Assembly (NCBI GenBank): GCA_036417435.1
Contig: CM070919.1
Span: 33,844,318 to 33,908,317 of the forward strand
Source: Inia geoffrensis
Taxonomy: Eukaryota; Chordata; Mammalia; Artiodactyla; Iniidae
DNA: 64,000 bases
Direction of reading: 5' to 3'
The notes under the pieces were generated by a model. The model was not told the origin of the DNA, ran no database searches, and was given only the letters and a program-made list of their open reading frames with translations. The first letter of the stretch is position 1. Each line of letters starts with the position of its first letter. Made by a program: the position numbers and the translations under genes. Below are positions 23,250 to 34,850 of the stretch, in pieces.

Positions 23250-23330
23250 CTCAGAGGACACCGGGCAGAAGGACCCTTACCGGGGACTGACTAGGGAGGG
23301 TCAGTAACAATGTGACACGAAAGTTAGGTC

Positions 23331-23482
23331 ATGTATTATTCTCACTTACGGATAAAGAAAATGAATACAACAAGGTTTAATAACATGCCCAAGATTGCAT
23401 AACGAGCATACTGCAAAACAAAGAGTTTAAATTAAGCAGTATGAATTCAGAGCCTGATTGCTTAAACCACTACGCTAGCTAG
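23331..23482 (-). repeat. MIR SINE fragment
   Basis: The plus strand has acggataaagaaaatgaata, caaggtttaataacatgcccaagattgcata and gcctgattgcttaaaccacta, i.e. MIR in reverse with the tRNA-derived end on the right. Confidence 0.6.
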
Positions 23483-24463
23483 GTAGGCGGTTTCAAGTTT
23501 TATCATCACTATTACTATTATAAAACATACCATTAATTTACTTAATATTAAAGATTCCAGCGTAGGTAACAAACCAGCAGTCTTTCTACAATGGACATTT
23601 GAAAAATGCTTTCAAATATGGTTATAAAAAATATTTTAATGATTGGGAAAATCTTGCTATGAATTATTGTGGGCGTATCTTGTTGATAAATCACAAAAAG
23701 GAAAGGCAAACAACAGAAACAAAAATGGATGTTTTCTTGCACCACTTACCAAGCTAGGCTTTTTTAAGAACGTCAGTTATGTTGTATGTGCATGTGTGTG
23801 TATGTTTTAAGGCCTTTTGTGTTCCTGGGAGAAATATGGGATTTGATGTAAGTCCAGAGAACTTATTCAGAGCTATCGTGCTCAGCGGCATGAGGCAAGC
23901 GCACATTTTCATATACGTGATTACAGGTCGCCCCGAAGCAGCACACACTATTGGTTTATCATACAGCAGAGCGGTCGGACCATCAAGGGCATCACTTAAC
24001 ACGCCCCTTTCATGTAATGAAATTTACAGCGAAAAAGGCAAGGATTCAAAACGAGAAGACTGGGTGTCGTGGCCAAGGGGGGAAAGGCTCAGTTCAAACT
24101 ACATGTTAACTCCTGCCCAGCAGGCTACTGAAGGGGTAACAAGGCAGAGGCATTGCCTCTGGCCTCCCCATTTGTAGCTCTCAGCCTAGGTGCTCACTAC
24201 CCATCACGGACATTATTCAGCGAGGCAGGCTGCAGTCCCAGAGCTGGCAGCTTCATCTCTAACTGAACTTTGACGATTACAGGCTGGGAAGACAGGCATA
24301 CTAGGTGAGAAACACTGAAACGTTTTCTTTGTGCCAAACATTTCTGTACCTTCTTCACCATTGTTTCTCTGGACATTACTACTATTATGCAAATTTTTTT
24401 CAAGTCTCAAAATATCTCATTGCCATGATTGTCTTTTCAATAAATGTGTGAAAGTCTCATTTC
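23483..24463. other. Unannotated sequence with a CpG-bearing ORF
   Basis: A plus-strand frame at 23779-24177 (132 codons, opening MLYVHVCVCFKAFCVPG) covers a block that retains CpGs at about 23878-24075. There is no recognisable domain, signal peptide or splice context. The TG-rich start of the frame is a low-complexity run. It may be conserved non-coding DNA; I do not call a gene. Confidence 0.35.
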
Positions 24464-24476
24464 AACAGTGAATGCT

Positions 24477-24799
24477 GGGCTTCCCTGGTGGCGCAGTGGT
24501 TGAGAATCTGCCTGCCAGTGCAGGGGACACAGGTTCGAGCCCTGGTCCGGGAAGATCCCACATGCCGCGGAGCACCTGGGCCCGTGAGCCACAATTACTA
24601 AGCCTGCGCGTCTGGAGCCTGTGCTCAGCAACGGAAAAGGCCGCGATAGTGAGAGGCCTGTGCACCGCAATGAAGAGTGGCCCCCGCTTGCCACAACTAG
24701 AGAAAGCCCTCGCACAGAAACAAAGACCCAACACAGCCAAAAATAAATTAATTTTTTTTTTTTAAAGTGACTCTCATAGGCTGTCTTTAAAAAAAATAA
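24477..24799 (+). mobile_element. CHR-type SINE (long form) with a 3' extension
   Basis: Starts at the gggcttccctggtggcgcag head, B box ggttcgagccc, long-form middle (gcaatgaagagtggcccccg, ctagagaaagccctcgcac) and aaaaataaattaa. Perfect direct repeats, aacagtgaatgct, lie at 24464-24476 and 24800-24812. After the A-rich tail come a T12 run and about 30 nt of unrelated sequence (gtgactctcataggctg) before the right repeat, so the insert includes non-SINE 3' sequence. Confidence 0.95.
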
Positions 24800-24812
24800 A
24801 ACAGTGAATGCT

Positions 24813-26993
24813 TTGGGGGCAAAAACAAAACACAAAAAACTAACAAAAACAAATAGAAAGTGAAGGCTTCTTGGTCATGTTCTATGTCCTACAAATCTAA
24901 ACAAAGTATAGCTGAAATTCTCCTTTAAACATAATTTTGAAAAGAGAGCTTCATTGAGACTCTAATATCTGAACCAATATCATTTGGAAAAGAACAATGG
25001 ACCAAACAGTAATGCTCAGAACCTGGTTTACGTCTTGGTCCAAATATGTCAGGCGGATTTTAATGTGGCAAAGTCACTAGATAAAAAAATTCCACAGTGA
25101 GATTCTCTAAAAATTAAAATTGCCCAAATTTGATTATTCTGGGAATTGACAGAATAATCAAATTTGAGAAAAAGAAGACTCCTAACATGCTTACTCTAAA
25201 AGAGTACTCAGAAGCCCAGAAAAAAAAAAAAAAGGACCAAATATTTTGTCCCCAGTTTCTCACATGGCAGTTTGATGGAAAAATCAAAGTTGGAGTCCAG
25301 TTCTCATGATTTTTACAAGTGTTTTGATTCCCATACGCCTCACTTCCTTTCCATCCTTTGCAGTAAGCCAATCTGATTGCATGAAAGACATTATAACATT
25401 GTAGCTAACGCATTACTATGTGAATCTAAGTTCCAGTTTTACTCTGGTTTTATTAGTAATCAGAAATGGCACATCTCTGTTTTGAAGATAATATTTAGGT
25501 TTTAGTATTTTTCTTTTACATTGTTTTATTATTTATGGATGTATGAAAATCCTCTGTAAGTACACGAAATGTGCTGCATTTCTAAGATAATATGATTATA
25601 TGAAATAGTTACATCCTTTTACAGCCCAGGGTTAGGACAGTGAGAGTTTCCTCTGATTGTCAACCTCTTTTTTCTCTAGGTTGCTGTGTGACCAAAAAGA
25701 GAGCTAATGGAATTTAGAGGGCATCATTCTGTAGACTCCACACCGGGCCTTAGGGCTCAGCCTTAACCTTCTGGTTCATTTCTTACTCAAGAAATCTCTA
25801 TTGCCTTGTTAAATAGTGGGGAAATAACTGTATGGGTATATTAGTTGCAGAACAACAGAAGTCCTTATAAAATCAGACCTTGATTCACTTGCCAGTAATA
25901 TCATGGACTCTTCGTATACTTTAACAGCTGACTGTGTGCATAACATAATATTAGATTTCATTTAATGTGGGCAGGGATTGGCAAGTTGATGCCACAGCAC
26001 GATTTCCCTCTGGAAGACACTGCACCAGGCTCAAGGCTGTGCCATATACAGAAACAGTTTTACAAAATGTAGAAGACAATGACACCGTGGCCAAACGGCG
26101 CACATCAGAATAGATGAGTTAACTTCTCAGGGTTCCCTCCAGTGCCAAAGCCCCCAAATTCTTTCTATAGTCTACAAAATATGCAAAATAGAGAAATGAA
26201 AGAATTTATGTCCTAAGGGTATCTCAGTGTTTAGAAACACAAATAGTAGATAGCAAAAGACTTTAGGGAATGGGTAAAATATAGAGAGAAAAGATGAAAG
26301 AATGGGCAAGAGAAAGAAATAAAAATAAAGAACAAAGAAGCAGAAGTAAAGAAAACCATAGCAAGTTTAATCAAAAGGGAAAATGCTAAATATTTAAATG
26401 ACAAAAGTGGTGATAGCCTAAAACAAGAAAATAAACAAACACTTTAACATGCGTGTCTCAATAGCCAAAAATTATAGAGGAGGTATGGAGAGATGATATA
26501 TTCTTACAAACTATCACCATCTTTCAAAATTGCCATTTCCTTTGTAAATTATTTTAAAAATGATATTTAACCATCATTAAAAAAAAATCTCTGTAATCTA
26601 CTATTTATCTGACAGGTTCAAGTACAAAATATATATTTATCCCAAACCAAATATATAGTCATTTTAGAGCGTGAAGGGCCAGTAGAGGTCATATAACTCA
26701 ATCCTTTAATTTTTCAAGTGAACAAACAGTGACACACATAACTTGAAGAGTTTACCCAAAAACTCAAACATTAGCAGTGAAAGAAATACGACAAGAATAA
26801 AGGACTTCCAACCCCTGGCTAAACCTGCTATTTCTCTGTGAGTTCAGTTTCAACGTGTTTGTTTTCCTGGTAAGCAACTTCCTCAATGCACATAACTGTT
26901 TTACAGAATATTAAGTACCTGACTTAGAGACTTAGAGTAAGAGAGACTAAAAACCAAAGTATTCTAAAAGTAACACCCCAAAAAAGATTTTTT
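24813..26993. other. Unannotated 2.2-kb AT-rich stretch
   Basis: Apart from the inverted repeat at 25125-25166 and A-runs near 25218 and 26579, nothing identifiable. It is purine-rich on the plus strand around 26270-26420. Confidence 0.45.
25125..25166. repeat. Perfect 17-bp inverted repeat with 8-nt loop
   Basis: Left arm caaatttgattattctg (25125-25141), right arm cagaataatcaaatttg (25150-25166), loop ggaattga. The arms match without mismatch. No transposon termini or TA duplication are apparent. Confidence 0.92.
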
Positions 26994-27009
26994 AAAAAAA
27001 GGTCTTTTA

Positions 27010-27078
27010 CAACTGTGGCACATTACCTGTCTGACATGAACTATGAAATAAATAAATAAATAAACAAAAAATAAAAAT
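27010..27078 (+). mobile_element. 69-bp retroposed micro-insertion
   Basis: Perfect 16-bp direct repeats, aaaaaaaggtctttta (26994-27009 and 27079-27094), enclose 36 nt of unique sequence (caactgtggcacattacctg onward) followed by an A-rich tail with aaat units. Length, tail and duplication are the hallmarks of L1-mediated retroposition of a short 3' end. The source transcript is not recognised. Confidence 0.7.
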
Positions 27079-27094
27079 AAAAAAAGGTCTTTTA

Positions 27095-27914
27095 TGTATT
27101 TATCATAGAAGGAAATGGGGAAAAATTGCAAGACTGTGTGAAGATTTCTGCACTCTTAGATTCTGTCAAATTTCATTTTGCTTTCTTTCTTGTCTGGAAA
27201 ATATGCAGTATAAAACCATCACTTGAAAGTGTTTAAATCGTGGCAGTCATAACCACCAGCCACATAGCCTTCACAGCGTCACAAAACCACCTCGACGGGG
27301 CCAAGGAAGGGGTCCGAGGTGATGTCTGACTTCAGGCACAGCGCTCACTGTCCGTGGTCCTCAATGCACACTGTTTCTAGAAAGTCAAGCTAAAGAGGAA
27401 TTTGGGAGTTTTGAAATAAACATCTGTAGCAATGTAAAGGAAACAATACACATTTATTTTATAAAAACAAACACACACCTACACTCTGCCCTCCCAAAGT
27501 ACTACACAATGACTTTTAAAATAGCAAAAACTATTAAATTTTAAAGTAAAATATTTAGTAGTAGCAGAATAAGAAAAATGGGTAATTGAAAATTCAAAAC
27601 TGCAATGGTAAGTTAAATAGATTTGCAGAGACATTAGTGATTCTCACAAACTCTTGAGAGTGTTGCTTTAAACTTATTATATATATTTTGTAAAGTATTT
27701 AGGTTTTGAACTATAAAACCAGTAAAACCCAAAGTTGTATGGAGCTACGAAAGCCTTCAATATTATATTTTTATCTATGAACTCACTTTCATGTGTTCTC
27801 CATCAACTCAGGGATAAATCGAGTCCCCACCTGACTGGCCAACTAAGCATCTAATTCATCCTAAGTGTTCAGTAAATGTGAACTTCTTTTCCCTTTTTTT
27901 CTGGGGGGCGGGGG
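27095..27914. other. Unannotated sequence
   Basis: AT-rich with a small CpG-bearing patch near 27275-27330. No exon or repeat recognised. Confidence 0.45.
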
Positions 27915-28390
27915 GAAGTCTTTATTTTTATTAATTTATACAATTTTTAAAGGTTACATTCCATTTACCATTATTACAAAATATTGGCTATATTTCCCAT
28001 GCTGTACAATATACTCTTGTAGCCTATACTACACCCACTAGTTTGGACCTCCCACGCCCTTACCCTTATATTCCCCCACCCCACTGGAATCCATTAATTT
28101 GTTCTCTGTGTTTGTGAGTTTGCTTCTTTTTGGTTATATTCACTAGTTCATTGTATTTTTTAGCTTCCACATATAAGTGATATACAGTATTTGCCTTTCT
28201 CTGACTTATTTCACTTAGCATAATGCCCTCCAAGTTCATCCATGTTGCTGCAAATGGCAAAATTTCATATTTTTTATGGCTGCATAATCTTCCACTCTAC
28301 ACCACATCTTCTTTATCCATTCATCTGTTGATGGACACTTAGGTTGCTTCCATATCTTGGCAATTGTCAATAATGTTGCTATGATCATTG
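27915..28390 (-). mobile_element. L1 3' portion
   Basis: Plus-strand cues for a reversed L1 3' end: ccatgctgtacaatatactc, ccccactggaatccattaat, gcttccacatataagtgata, agcataatgccctccaagtt, and catctgttgatggacactta near the right edge. The minus frame at 28066-28260 is a decayed ORF2 end. It breaks off at tgggctgcatgta. Confidence 0.85.
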
Positions 28391-28409
28391 GGCTGCATGT
28401 AGTTTAAGG

Positions 28410-28885
28410 CATAATTTTCACAGAGTAAAAGTCATTCTTTTAAAGTGGACAGTTTGATGAGTTTTGTCAAATGTATACCACCTCAAAAGCAGCATCATAA
28501 TCAAAATTCAGATCAATTTCACCGCCACGAACATCCCCCCATGACCTTTCAAGGTCTATCTCCCCCACCACTCTTCCCCAACCCCACACAGATGCTACCC
28601 TGTTCCTGTCCCTACAGCTTTCCCTCCTAGAGGCCGTCAAATAAATAGAGTCACACAGTATGACTCTTCTGTGTCTGGTCTCCTTTATTTAGTATAATGC
28701 CCTTGAGATTCATCCATCACATTGCATTTATCAGTATTCTGGTCCTTTCTCACCGCTGAGTAGTATTCCATTGTATAGTATATACCACAATTTATTTATC
28801 TGTTCACCAGCTGACAAGCATTTGGGGTTTTTCCAAGTTTGAGGGTATTAGGAATAGAGCTGTTAGGAACATTCATGTATGGTCT
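28410..28885 (-). mobile_element. Old L1M 3' portion
   Basis: Starts with the complement of an old L1M 3' UTR (taaagtggacagtttgatgag, tgtataccacctcaaaagc) and continues into ORF2-derived sequence (agtataatgcccttgagatt, ctgagtagtattccattgta, tttatctgttcaccagctg). It lies next to the L1 at 27915 but repeats the same ORF2 region, so it is a separate insertion. Confidence 0.8.
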
Positions 28886-29254
28886 CTGTGCAGACATTTT
28901 TGATTTTTTTAATGTGGAAAAGTGCAGCTTAGAAAATAATGCATAGATTACAGAAAAATACTGGAGGGAAACCAAAAGAGGACCCTTATTTCTGTGTGGG
29001 GGCGAGGTATGTCAGCAATGCAGTCAGAGGACATCATTCCAGAATATTCTTACTGTATCCTTTACTTAGTTATGTGGTGGGGATTGTGGAGGAAATGGGG
29101 ACAGTAAAGAGAAGAGAGTGGTTGAAGCAGTGACTTGGACTTTTTGGCTGACTGCTGTCGTCACTATAGTTTTATCCTCTAGTAATTATATCATCATAAT
29201 AACATTAGCGACAATATAAACAGGAATAGGAATAACAGCTAAGATTACCATACT
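28886..29254. other. Unannotated sequence
   Basis: A 64-codon plus frame at 28939 with no recognisable domain. Nothing else seen. Confidence 0.4.
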
Positions 29255-29475
29255 GCTTTCTACATACCAAGAATTATTCTAAGTGTCTGACTCTATTAAA
29301 TCACTTTATTTTCTTATCAACTCTTAGTAACAAATTAGTATTGTTATTACCAGTTTATAGAACTAAAGCCCAGAAAAGATAATTGATTTGGCCAAGTTCA
29401 CAGAGTTAGTCAGTGATGGAGGTGATATGCAGAAACAGGTAGATTGACTTTAGAATCCATGCTCTTAAACCCTAT
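29255..29475 (-). repeat. MIR SINE fragment
   Basis: Plus strand: accaagaattattctaagtg, attaaatcactttattttct, gtttatagaactaaagccca, ttggccaagttcacagagtt, and tagaatccatgctcttaaac at the right. One of the better preserved MIRs in the window. Confidence 0.75.
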
Positions 29476-30327
29476 TCAATGTTACTTTAATAAAACAAGA
29501 TATCCTATTAACAAATTAAAGTCTTCTTAAGTGAGTACCATTTATGAGAGACACTCATAATTCTCACCATTAGGCAGAATATAAGAAACAGAATATACCC
29601 AAGATTTGATAATAGATGCTAAATCCATTCCCTTGCCTATGTGTATCCTTAAGGGAGCTCTATTACATTTCTTAGACATGGCTGCATGCAAAAAGTAAAG
29701 CTATAACTTTTCTTTCTTTAGCAATATTGAGAAAAATTCTTCTAAGTGAAATTCAGAATTAAAATTTTTCTAGTTCTCTGAATAAAAACATACCATATTG
29801 TTACTACATTCTTTTAGTTATATCCATGCAAAAGTCCATAGAACATAAAATCAAAAGATTTGTTACAACTAGACAAATGATTTTTATATTTAATATTGAA
29901 AGATCATCCCACATTTCTTTTTAATATACTTGAAAAAATGCAGTTGGGACAGTATTTTGGAGCTCAGGCTAACAGACTTAAAGTGCTTAAAACTTATGAA
30001 AAATTAAAATCAATAAGATTATCAAAATTATTTTATTAGACATAAAAGGTGAAAATTGAAGGATCTGGCTTTAGATAAAGCAGGCAATTCTAATATAACG
30101 ACGATGACTCTTGTCTACGGAGATTTCTTGTGCCCAGAGTCCATATGATCTCACCATGAAATTTTCAGTACAGAATGGTAGGTGCCCTCAGTTCATGGAT
30201 GAAACTATCTCCTTAATATGTTTACAAAGACTTTTCCCACAGTTTATGTTTATTACCTAAGCTAACAGATGAGCTTGTCTATGCAAAAATTAGAGCCTGT
30301 CCCTACCTAAAATCAATACTATTATTA
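29476..30327. other. Unannotated AT-rich sequence
   Basis: No repeat, exon or RNA gene recognised. Confidence 0.5.
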
Positions 30328-30750
30328 AGTGTGTCCCCCCAAAAGATATGTGGAAGTTCTAACCCTGGAAACTGTGAAAGGGACCTTATTTGGAAATAGA
30401 GTTGTTACAGATGCCATCATATTAGGATGAGGTCAATATGACAATGTCAGTATAAGAAGAAAGCAATTTGGACACAGACACACAAGAAGGAGACAAACAC
30501 AGAAGGAAGATGATCATGTGAAGACAGAGGCAAAGACTGAAGTCACCCTACAAACCAAGGAACACCTGGGGCCACCAGAAACTGGAAAAGGCAAGAAGAG
30601 ATCCTCCCCTAGAGGCTTCAGAGGGAGCAGGGCCCTGCCAGCACCTTGATGGTGGATATCTAGCCTCCAGAACTGTAAGACAATACATTCCTGTTGTTTT
30701 AAGCCTCACAGTTTGTGATGCTTTGTTACGACAGCCCTAGGAAACTGACA
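30328..30750 (+). mobile_element. MLT1-like ERVL-MaLR solo LTR
   Basis: Near-complete LTR: gtgtccccccaaaagatatg, ggaccttatttggaaataga, ggacacagacacacaagaag, catgtgaagacagaggcaaag, cctccagaactgtaagacaa, and acgacagccctaggaaactgaca at the end. It is the best preserved LTR of its kind here, in the same orientation as those at 2637 and 4513. Confidence 0.85.
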
Positions 30751-31277
30751 TGCTGACAAATAACAAGATTGATACCAAACATTTTAAAGAAACCTTGTAA
30801 AATCTCTGGCTGCTTCATATTAGTGATCATCAACATAGTAATAATCTGGCAATTTCAGCTACATTGTTATAAATAGGCAGCCAAAGAGCAGGGCATCAAA
30901 TAGGAATCATATATCCTTTTGAAGGGCAGGAAAGTATTTTGATTTCTAGACATCTCACTGGATTCACATTAAGATCCTTGATTTTATATGCAAGCAGTTT
31001 CTAATTTTCTATAACGTGAATTCTCTTGTTTGTCTGATATATGCTGACATCGTTTGCACATTCCAAGGTTATACACCACTCAATTGTGTCAAATGAAGGT
31101 GGAACTGGAGTTCTGTGCAAAGGAAATCATGTACCAATGAACAAAGAAGTCAGAGCTTGTAAGAAACTTTCCATCAAAATCTTCACTTTGCTGTTTTATA
31201 AAGGGTTTGAGGAACACAGAAAAGTCCTGAGGGTTGTCCAAAACCTGATGAAAGAAGAGAAAGTGAATATCAAAAAT
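30751..31277. other. Unannotated sequence
   Basis: The plus frame at 31041-31652 begins here but owes its length to the SINE it crosses. Nothing else recognised. Confidence 0.45.
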
Positions 31278-31285
31278 GATACACC

Positions 31286-31504
31286 GGGCTTCCTTGGTGG
31301 CGCAGGGGTTGAAAGTCCGCCTGCCGATGCAGGGGACACGGGTTCGTGCCCCGGTCTGGGAAGATCCCACATGCCGCGGAGCAGCTGGGCGCGTGAGCCA
31401 TGGCCGCTGAGCCTGCGCGTCTGGAGCCTGTGCTCCACAACGGGAGAGGCCACAACAGTGAGAGGCCCGCGTACCGCCAAAAAAAAAAAAAAAAAAAAAA
31501 AAAA
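31286..31504 (+). mobile_element. CHR-type SINE (short form)
   Basis: Head gggcttccttggtggcgca, B box ggttcgtgccc, body gccatggccgctgagcctgc and caacgggagaggccacaaca, ending at gcccgcgtaccgcc plus a long uninterrupted poly-A. Direct repeats gatacacc (right copy 31505-31512) flank it. Short body, high CpG retention and pure A tail indicate a young copy. Confidence 0.96.
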
Positions 31505-31512
31505 GATACACC

Positions 31513-34458
31513 AAGGTCCCTGTGCATGTACTCAAAGCATTTCTGGCAGAATTGCTGAGTATTTCAAATATTCCATTCAGCAATCACAATACATGAAACG
31601 AGCAGCCATTGTATTTATGTTAAATATGCTGTGGCTTATTAACATGACATAACTTATCCCCACTTTTCCCTCTGCCCAAACTTAGAATCCCAATAGAAAT
31701 ATCACCTTCACATTCTAACAATCAATAGCAGGTTTTCAACATACTATAGAAATACGCTTGGAAAGAACATCTCAGACTGGCTAATTCAGAGAGACTATTT
31801 CACTTGCAAATGAGCTACTTTCGATTTGTTACCTGCCAACTACTTATTAACAGGCTCAATACTGGGCCTGTTATTCAAGGACCAGGAGGAAGTGGTGCTC
31901 AGTGAGCCTACCTATCAACATGTTCTCTCACTGCAGCATCATCAGCCTTCCTGGCTTGAACCCTCTCATCCCAAGTCCACACACACATTCTTCTTCCATC
32001 TGCTAGCACGGCATACTGACGTTACAACAAACCAGTTCCACTCCATCTATTTTTATACTCTGTTTCTTTAGAGATCAATCTCTGTCTCCTTCTGACTTTT
32101 TATCTTCACTTTGGGCATGGATTTTTTTTTACTTCTTCTTTTGACAAAAACAGAAAATGAAAAGGCGCAGGAAGAGAAATAAACTGAAAACAGGAATGTG
32201 AATACAGCTAGGTTCTAAGTGAAATTAAAAGCAAAAAAAAGTTGATATAGCCACTATGGCGTAATTTGCTTTTTATTCAATTCCTTCATGTAACTTTCCA
32301 AACATGGATGTAAGCTACATGGAGAATAGATTCCATGGTAAAGACTAAACCTTAGCTGATGAATAAAAGCTACTAGAATCATTAGGTCTGTCATTTCATT
32401 CTCCACACACAGTACTCTGTGAAGATATTACAGTACAGGCACCCACTGACATGAGATTTCCGTAACACCTGGACTGAAAGCTCTAAGAAAGGGGTAGTAA
32501 TGACAGCTCCATGATTATTCCCTTTCTGGTCAATTTCAATCAGTTCCTTAATGTGACTTTAATGATGTTTTTGAGTGTTCACCTCTTTTTATTTTTTTAA
32601 TGCTATACCAATGGCAGTTCCATTCAACCACTGTGATTTTTTCATTAGGATGATTATAATGGAAGATGACTCTCAGTGGAAATATATGAGACACTCATGT
32701 TATCCATGCACCATTGCTACTATACACTAATTGCTCCAGTCTGTCATGTGAATGAGTATTTAAGGAGATTTTAATCCCTGAACCACCACATTCATTGTAA
32801 TTCTCTATGCTAAAGATCCTTATGACAGCACAGTGATACAACTGGTAGCATTGCACACATGCTCAGATCCTCTACAATTTAAACACAGCTAAAGAACTTG
32901 GATGCATTTTAATTTGTAAATAATTTGCTTCTAAGATAAACTGATGTGTGCTAAGTTATAGTTTGGAGTAAACTTTACAGTTAAACTTCCATGAATACAT
33001 CTTAAGAGAAAACTGAATTGTTCAATTGATTTCTTGTTCTTATATGCAAAGCATGCTTCAGTTAAGTTCCTAGTAAGGGTAGGGAGTTATGAATAATGTC
33101 CAGCCATCACAGCTCCCTGCTCCTATGAGAAAGATGTCAAACGCACAAACCCATCAAGACAGGGATTTAGGTTAATAACTCAACCATAGATTTGAAAGCA
33201 TTTTGAAAACTGGGTCAGCTTGTCAAAGGTACAAACATGACATGACAGAGCCCTTGCTAAAACTGAAGTGCACAGGTACAAGTCACATCAAAAGTAATCA
33301 ATGCAGTTCATTATAAAATCTGTTGTTTAGGGCAACTACAGCACAGTTCAAAGTAAAAGATATACTTGTTTCTATCTAGGGATGATAACAAGATTAGAAT
33401 GATAACATGGCGACATTATCAAAGAGTTGTAAATATGTGACATACTGAGCTGGCATTTTAAAAGTTTCTTTTTTAGTATGGAACTTCTATCACCATAGCA
33501 GTGGATTTTACAAAGACTGTATTAATTAGATGCAAATGGCTGCAAGGGAAACAGAACCTTTTCGTTTTTGAGAACAAGAGCTTAAATCTGATATACTGTA
33601 GTGTACAATATGGAAACTATATTGTCAGTTGAGCATACTGAATTTGATATACAATCTCTCAAGGAAAGGTCATTTGAGTGTCATGATTGCAAGTGCTGAA
33701 ATAAGTATGAAACTGCCATTGCTAAATAAAGTTAAGTGATGATAGGATTTCAGGTATTGAAACATAGAAATGCAATAAAAGAATAAATACAAAAATGACA
33801 GAAAATACATGAATGGAAGCAAACATCCAAGAGTCCAACTTGAATTAATGATTGATTAATTGTGAAGATAATCAAATGAAATAGTTCTCTTGCAATCTTA
33901 AGTAAGAGTTTAAGCGACAACAATTTTTAACTTTTAGATCAACGTTAGGTAAGCTTATACCCCTTTGAGTACGTTCAAGTCTATTGTTTTAAGAATAGTT
34001 TGGGTGGAAAGAACTCAAACTCACCTTGAGCTCTGTGGAAAACTGAAGAGAGAGAGAGAGACCAGGGTGACTCTGAAGGCTCATTTCTGCCCCATGTCAG
34101 CAGCTTCGCAGAGGCAGCTGGTCAAAGATAGCTTCCAGAAGCACAGACCCTGAGCCATGGTTGCTGCATTGAACAAGGTCTAACCTACTGGAACAAGGAG
34201 CTTTCATTGCTACCTGGTCATACAGAAAGTCTTTGCTCTATGCACAGAAAACTTTGGAGTAAAACCTCTTTCCACTGGCCACTGGCCACTGGTCTGCAGG
34301 GTCAAGCCTGGCCTGAGCACACATCTGTGTGAAATAAAGGGATCTCAAGGAAGTGCGTGCACTTTGCCACATCTCTGCTTGTAAAGTTTTTCCCAATCAA
34401 CCCCACTTTATATCTTGTGTATAAGTGTTTTGTGAATGTGCTCCCTTTCTAGGACAAG
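31513..34458. other. Unannotated 2.9-kb stretch
   Basis: No repeat family recognised. A short GA run lies at about 34048-34061, and a three-unit ccactgg repeat at about 34276-34296 is followed by aataaa near 34333. Frames here are short and unsupported. Confidence 0.4.
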
Positions 34459-34471
34459 AGTTAACCATTTC

Positions 34472-34837
34472 GGGCTTCCCCGGCGGCGCAGTGGTTAAGA
34501 ATCCGCCCGCCAATGCAGGGGACACGGGTTCGTGCCCTGTTCTGGGAAGGTCCCACATGCTGCAGAGCAACTAAGCCCGTGGGCCACCACTACAGAGCCT
34601 GCACTCTAGAGCCCGCGAGCCACAACTACTGAGCCCACGAGCCACAACTACTGAAGCCCGCATGCCTAGAGCCCGTGCTCCACAACAAGAGAAGCCACCG
34701 CAATGAGAAATCCGCGCACCACAACGAAGAGTAGCTCTCACTCGCCGCAACTAGAGAAAGCCCGCGCGCAGCAACGAATACCCAATGCAGCCATAAATAA
34801 ATAAATAAGTAAAAATTTTTAAATGTTTAAAAAAAAA
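34472..34837 (+). mobile_element. CHR-type SINE (extended long form)
   Basis: Head gggcttccccggcggcgcag, B box ggttcgtgccc, then an internally repeated middle with three ccacaactac or ccaccactac units before the common 3' part (aacgaagagtagctctcact, ctagagaaagcccgcgcg) and an aaataaataaataagt tail. Direct repeats agttaaccatttc (34459-34471) and agttaaccacttc (34838-34850) differ at one position. At about 366 bp it is the longest SINE in the window. Confidence 0.95.
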
Positions 34838-34850
34838 AGTTAACCACTTC

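Noticed and set aside
22842..23261. 139-codon minus-strand ORF across the CpG island
   Set aside because: GC-rich DNA has few stops, and both strands are open. Composition (A, G, R, P) and lack of any domain fit chance; kept only as a CpG island.
24477..24570. tRNA-like A and B boxes suggesting a tRNA gene
   Set aside because: Part of the SINE head. No cloverleaf with acceptor pairing is complete, and ten copies share it.
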